Shown: positions 62,235 through 64,000 of the stretch, one piece after another
Layout: each line of letters starts with the position of its first letter
Position numbering within the stretch: the stretch's first letter is position 1
Source: Gracilariopsis chorda
Lineage: Eukaryota; Rhodophyta; Florideophyceae; Gracilariales; Gracilariaceae
Direction: 5' to 3'
DNA length: 64,000 nucleotides
Assembly (NCBI GenBank): GCA_003194525.1
Contig: NBIV01000020.1
Span: forward strand, 248,001-312,000
Program-made: the position numbers and the translations under genes
Notes under the pieces: generated by a model
The model's input: the letters and a program-made list of their open reading frames with translations, nothing else
What the model was told of the DNA's origin: nothing
The model's database searches: none

Positions 62235-63002
62235 CTATTGCATGGGACACATCTCGACAAGCTTATCTACATCTGGTGCTTCCACAGCCGGAGAAGGCGA
62301 ACTCGCGTTGTCAATCTTTTTAAGGATCGCGTCTGGTGGTGATCCGGTGTCCTGCATTTTCGAGAGAAGGTCCATAATCTCTGAGGAATCCGCTTTTGCG
62401 GTATACTTGTCACAAATTTGTTCAACAAGGTTTTTCTGAACGGTATATCGCTCTTTTTCTTCTTTCGTCAACGAGCCTGCGTTTTCCGGGAGCCATTCTT
62501 CGTACGCGGTGCGCATTTGCATCATAGGATACTTTAACACATCCTCTGAAAGAAGTTGGCCTACTATAGTATCTACAAACTTTTCCATTTCAGGCGCGGC
62601 TCCTTTGGCTGATTCTGTTTCACCAGGCGCGGTAGCGTCCGCAGACTGACCATCCACCGGATTTTGTGCATTCAAAGCTCCAAACGATGACGACAAAGTC
62701 GTCAAGAATTCTTCCACCAGTTTGACATCTTGGTCAATAACGTCTTCCTTTTCCTGATCTTGGCTGATGCCAAGTTTCTTGAGAGAGTTCAGAGCTTCTT
62801 CTAGCGCTTCACTGGCCTCGTCAGTTCCGAAAGGAGGTTTTGAAGCTGTTTCTTCGTGTATGCTTTGATTGGGAGCAATATCTTGAGCTATTTCTGCTGT
62901 ATCTGATGCTTCAGCTTTGGATACGGTATGAGGCGCATCACGAACGTCGTCGAATGCTTCCAGAGCGCCGTCAAGGATATTGTCCAGCTCGTCGTCGTCC
63001 AT
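62235..63002 (-). CDS. PEX19: Peroxisomal membrane protein chaperone/receptor PEX19
   Basis: PEX19 binds newly made peroxisomal membrane proteins in the cytosol and delivers them to PEX3. The protein has 255 residues from ATG. The N-terminus is acidic and disordered (MDDDELDNILDGALEAFDD, the PEX3-binding start). The C-terminal helical domain has FVDTIVGQLLSEDVLKYPMMQMRTAYEEWL and ERYTVQKNLVEQICDKY, as in the family. The chain ends CPMQ, a CaaX box consistent with farnesylation, which is known to raise affinity for cargo. One exon. Confidence 0.94.
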   Translation of the reverse strand: MDDDELDNILDGALEAFDDVRDAPHTVSKAEASDTAEIAQDIAPNQSIHEETASKPPFGTDEASEALEEALNSLKKLGISQDQEKEDVIDQDVKLVEEFLTTLSSSFGALNAQNPVDGQSADATAPGETESAKGAAPEMEKFVDTIVGQLLSEDVLKYPMMQMRTAYEEWLPENAGSLTKEEKERYTVQKNLVEQICDKYTAKADSSEIMDLLSKMQDTGSPPDAILKKIDNASSPSPAVEAPDVDKLVEMCPMQ

Positions 63003-63243
63003 ATGTGAAGAATGCGTTCTAGTAGACTCGAAGCGTCTCGGTTATCAATGTAAACGTCAGATGTAGGTCCTGTAGACACAAATTAAGGCGAAAAGCGAAT
63101 CGCTTTCTGGATATAAGAACGGACAAGGGCTCGAACTTGCAGGTTAGGTTTAAAGAGGGCTTCTGTGTCGTGTATGCGAGGCGAAGATGCTTCTTCGCAA
63201 CAGCTTCTAGGCTTCAGGCCACGCTATATCTCTGATGTCTTGT

Positions 63244-63277
63244 GGCACCTGCTTCGAAAGGGAACGAAGCGAGGCAC
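63244..63277 (+). repeat. 34-nt element, copy 1
   Basis: Starts GGCACCTGCTTCGAA and ends AACGAAGCGAGGCAC. GCTTCG and CGAAGC can pair as a short hairpin. Two mismatches from copy 2 at 63742; TCTTG is shared upstream except for one base. Confidence 0.9.
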
Positions 63278-63741
63278 AAGATGTGTAAAAGGCCAGTCGG
63301 TTTTAAGGAAGACTAGCTGGTAGAGGTATCTTTGTGCGCTCTATGATTGATGTCCCGTGACGAGACTCTCATCGTACAGTAGTCTACCAGCTAATACAGT
63401 ATGCATCAGATATGCCATTGAGTGGAACTAAAGCAATAAAAACTGAGACCAGTACAAAAATTCGTATCGTCTCAGGCCAGTGAAAAATGGTCATCGTTTA
63501 ATCGCGGGTTTATTAAACCCCCGATTGCTGTCTGAGCAACCCTTATGCTCAAGCCCTTCCCCAGGCCTCGATGTCTACTCGTTCTTGCTAAGAGCGAAAT
63601 TCAAGATGATCCCGGCTCTTCACGCATGCATAACGGAATCTAGCCTTTGATAGCGTTACACACTTTTGACGATGCCGATTTTTATTCACGAAGTGTCCGT
63701 TGGCACTTTGGCACCCTCTTGCAAAGGGTTACAAGTCTTGC

Positions 63742-63775
63742 GGCACCTGCTTCGAAGTGGAACGAAGCGAGGCAC
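63742..63775 (+). repeat. 34-nt element, copy 2
   Basis: Starts GGCACCTGCTTCGAA and ends AACGAAGCGAGGCAC, with GT in place of AG in the centre of copy 1. Both copies are followed within 15 bp by TGTAAAA. Confidence 0.9.
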
Positions 63776-64000
63776 TGGACATGTAAAAATCCCTGGTGCT
63801 CCTGTATGCTTTTACCTTGGATCCTTTAATATAAGCGTGGAATTGCTTAGCTGATCAGCAGGTAACCTTTTACGGCGGTATTGGAAGTTGTCGAAAAGAT
63901 TAGAAGGGTTTCAATCACGTACTCTTGTGATATCAAATGCGCACTAGCGATGTTTGTATGAGGGTCAGTTGCTTTCTTGAGTACATGTCGTGAGAGCTTT

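Larger units (their letters stand above)
63003..64000. other. Right edge: spacer with duplicated 34-nt element
   Basis: No supported gene. Holds two near-identical 34-nt elements at 63244-63277 and 63742-63775 and the PEX19 promoter. Confidence 0.45.

Noticed and set aside
1-64000. tRNA or rRNA genes
   Set aside because: I looked for B-box-like GGTTCGAATCC and cloverleaf stems and found none; the scan was by eye, so a missed tRNA is possible.

Overview
The window looks like nuclear DNA of a photosynthetic eukaryote, most likely a red alga. Eukaryotic housekeeping genes (MLH1, PWP1, LSm1, NTF2, RPB8, PEX19, ADAT3, a MAK-type kinase) lie beside genes for plastid proteins of cyanobacterial type (TatA/Tha4, a MiaB methylthiotransferase, a B12-binding radical SAM protein, an ORANGE-like zinc-finger protein). 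Two predicted presequences start MTAFVPSS and MLAFSGSS, the Phe-near-N-terminus style known from red algal and glaucophyte transit peptides. Most genes have one exon. The introns I could place are about 80-150 nt with GTAAG, GTAGG or GTACGT donors. The lineage call is an inference; no rRNA or plastid-genome sequence is present to confirm it.

Layout. 1-8 kb: GC-rich flank with long G and C homopolymers and three related multi-pass membrane protein genes. 8-11 kb: MLH1 on the minus strand. 11-15.7 kb: mostly non-coding, with a mitochondrial-looking coiled-coil protein and a two-exon LYRM1-like gene. 15.7-27.4 kb: dense housekeeping and organelle block (ADAT3, LSm1, PWP1, a glycosyltransferase-like type II membrane protein, a parvulin-MiaB fusion, TatA, kinase). 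27.4-31.3 kb: repeat island with a truncated LINE, clustered GATTGCAATC palindromes and a duplicated fragment of the kinase gene. 31.3-43.2 kb: membrane protein, RPB8 (three exons), NTF2 (three exons), dynein intermediate chain, a second LINE remnant, B12/radical SAM protein, BCCIP. 43.6-52.2 kb: cluster of four RING-H2 genes plus one RING-less single-pass protein, GC-rich. 52.2-64 kb: two-part histidine phosphatase, GST, third LINE remnant, plastid Gfo/Idh/MocA dehydrogenase, ORANGE-like protein, PEX19.

Genes are compact and often tail to tail (15 bp between the phosphatase and GST, 64 bp between ADAT3 and LSm1, 70 bp between MiaB and TatA). The main leads are the RING-H2 cluster, the membrane-protein triplet, the parvulin-MiaB fusion, a family of intergenic GCTAACCC/GGGTTAGC inverted repeats, and three genes whose frame breaks lie next to G/C homopolymers. 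Splice models for LYRM1, RPB8, NTF2, the kinase, the ORANGE-like gene and the 31.3 kb membrane protein were built by hand from GT-AG sites and protein similarity recalled from memory.
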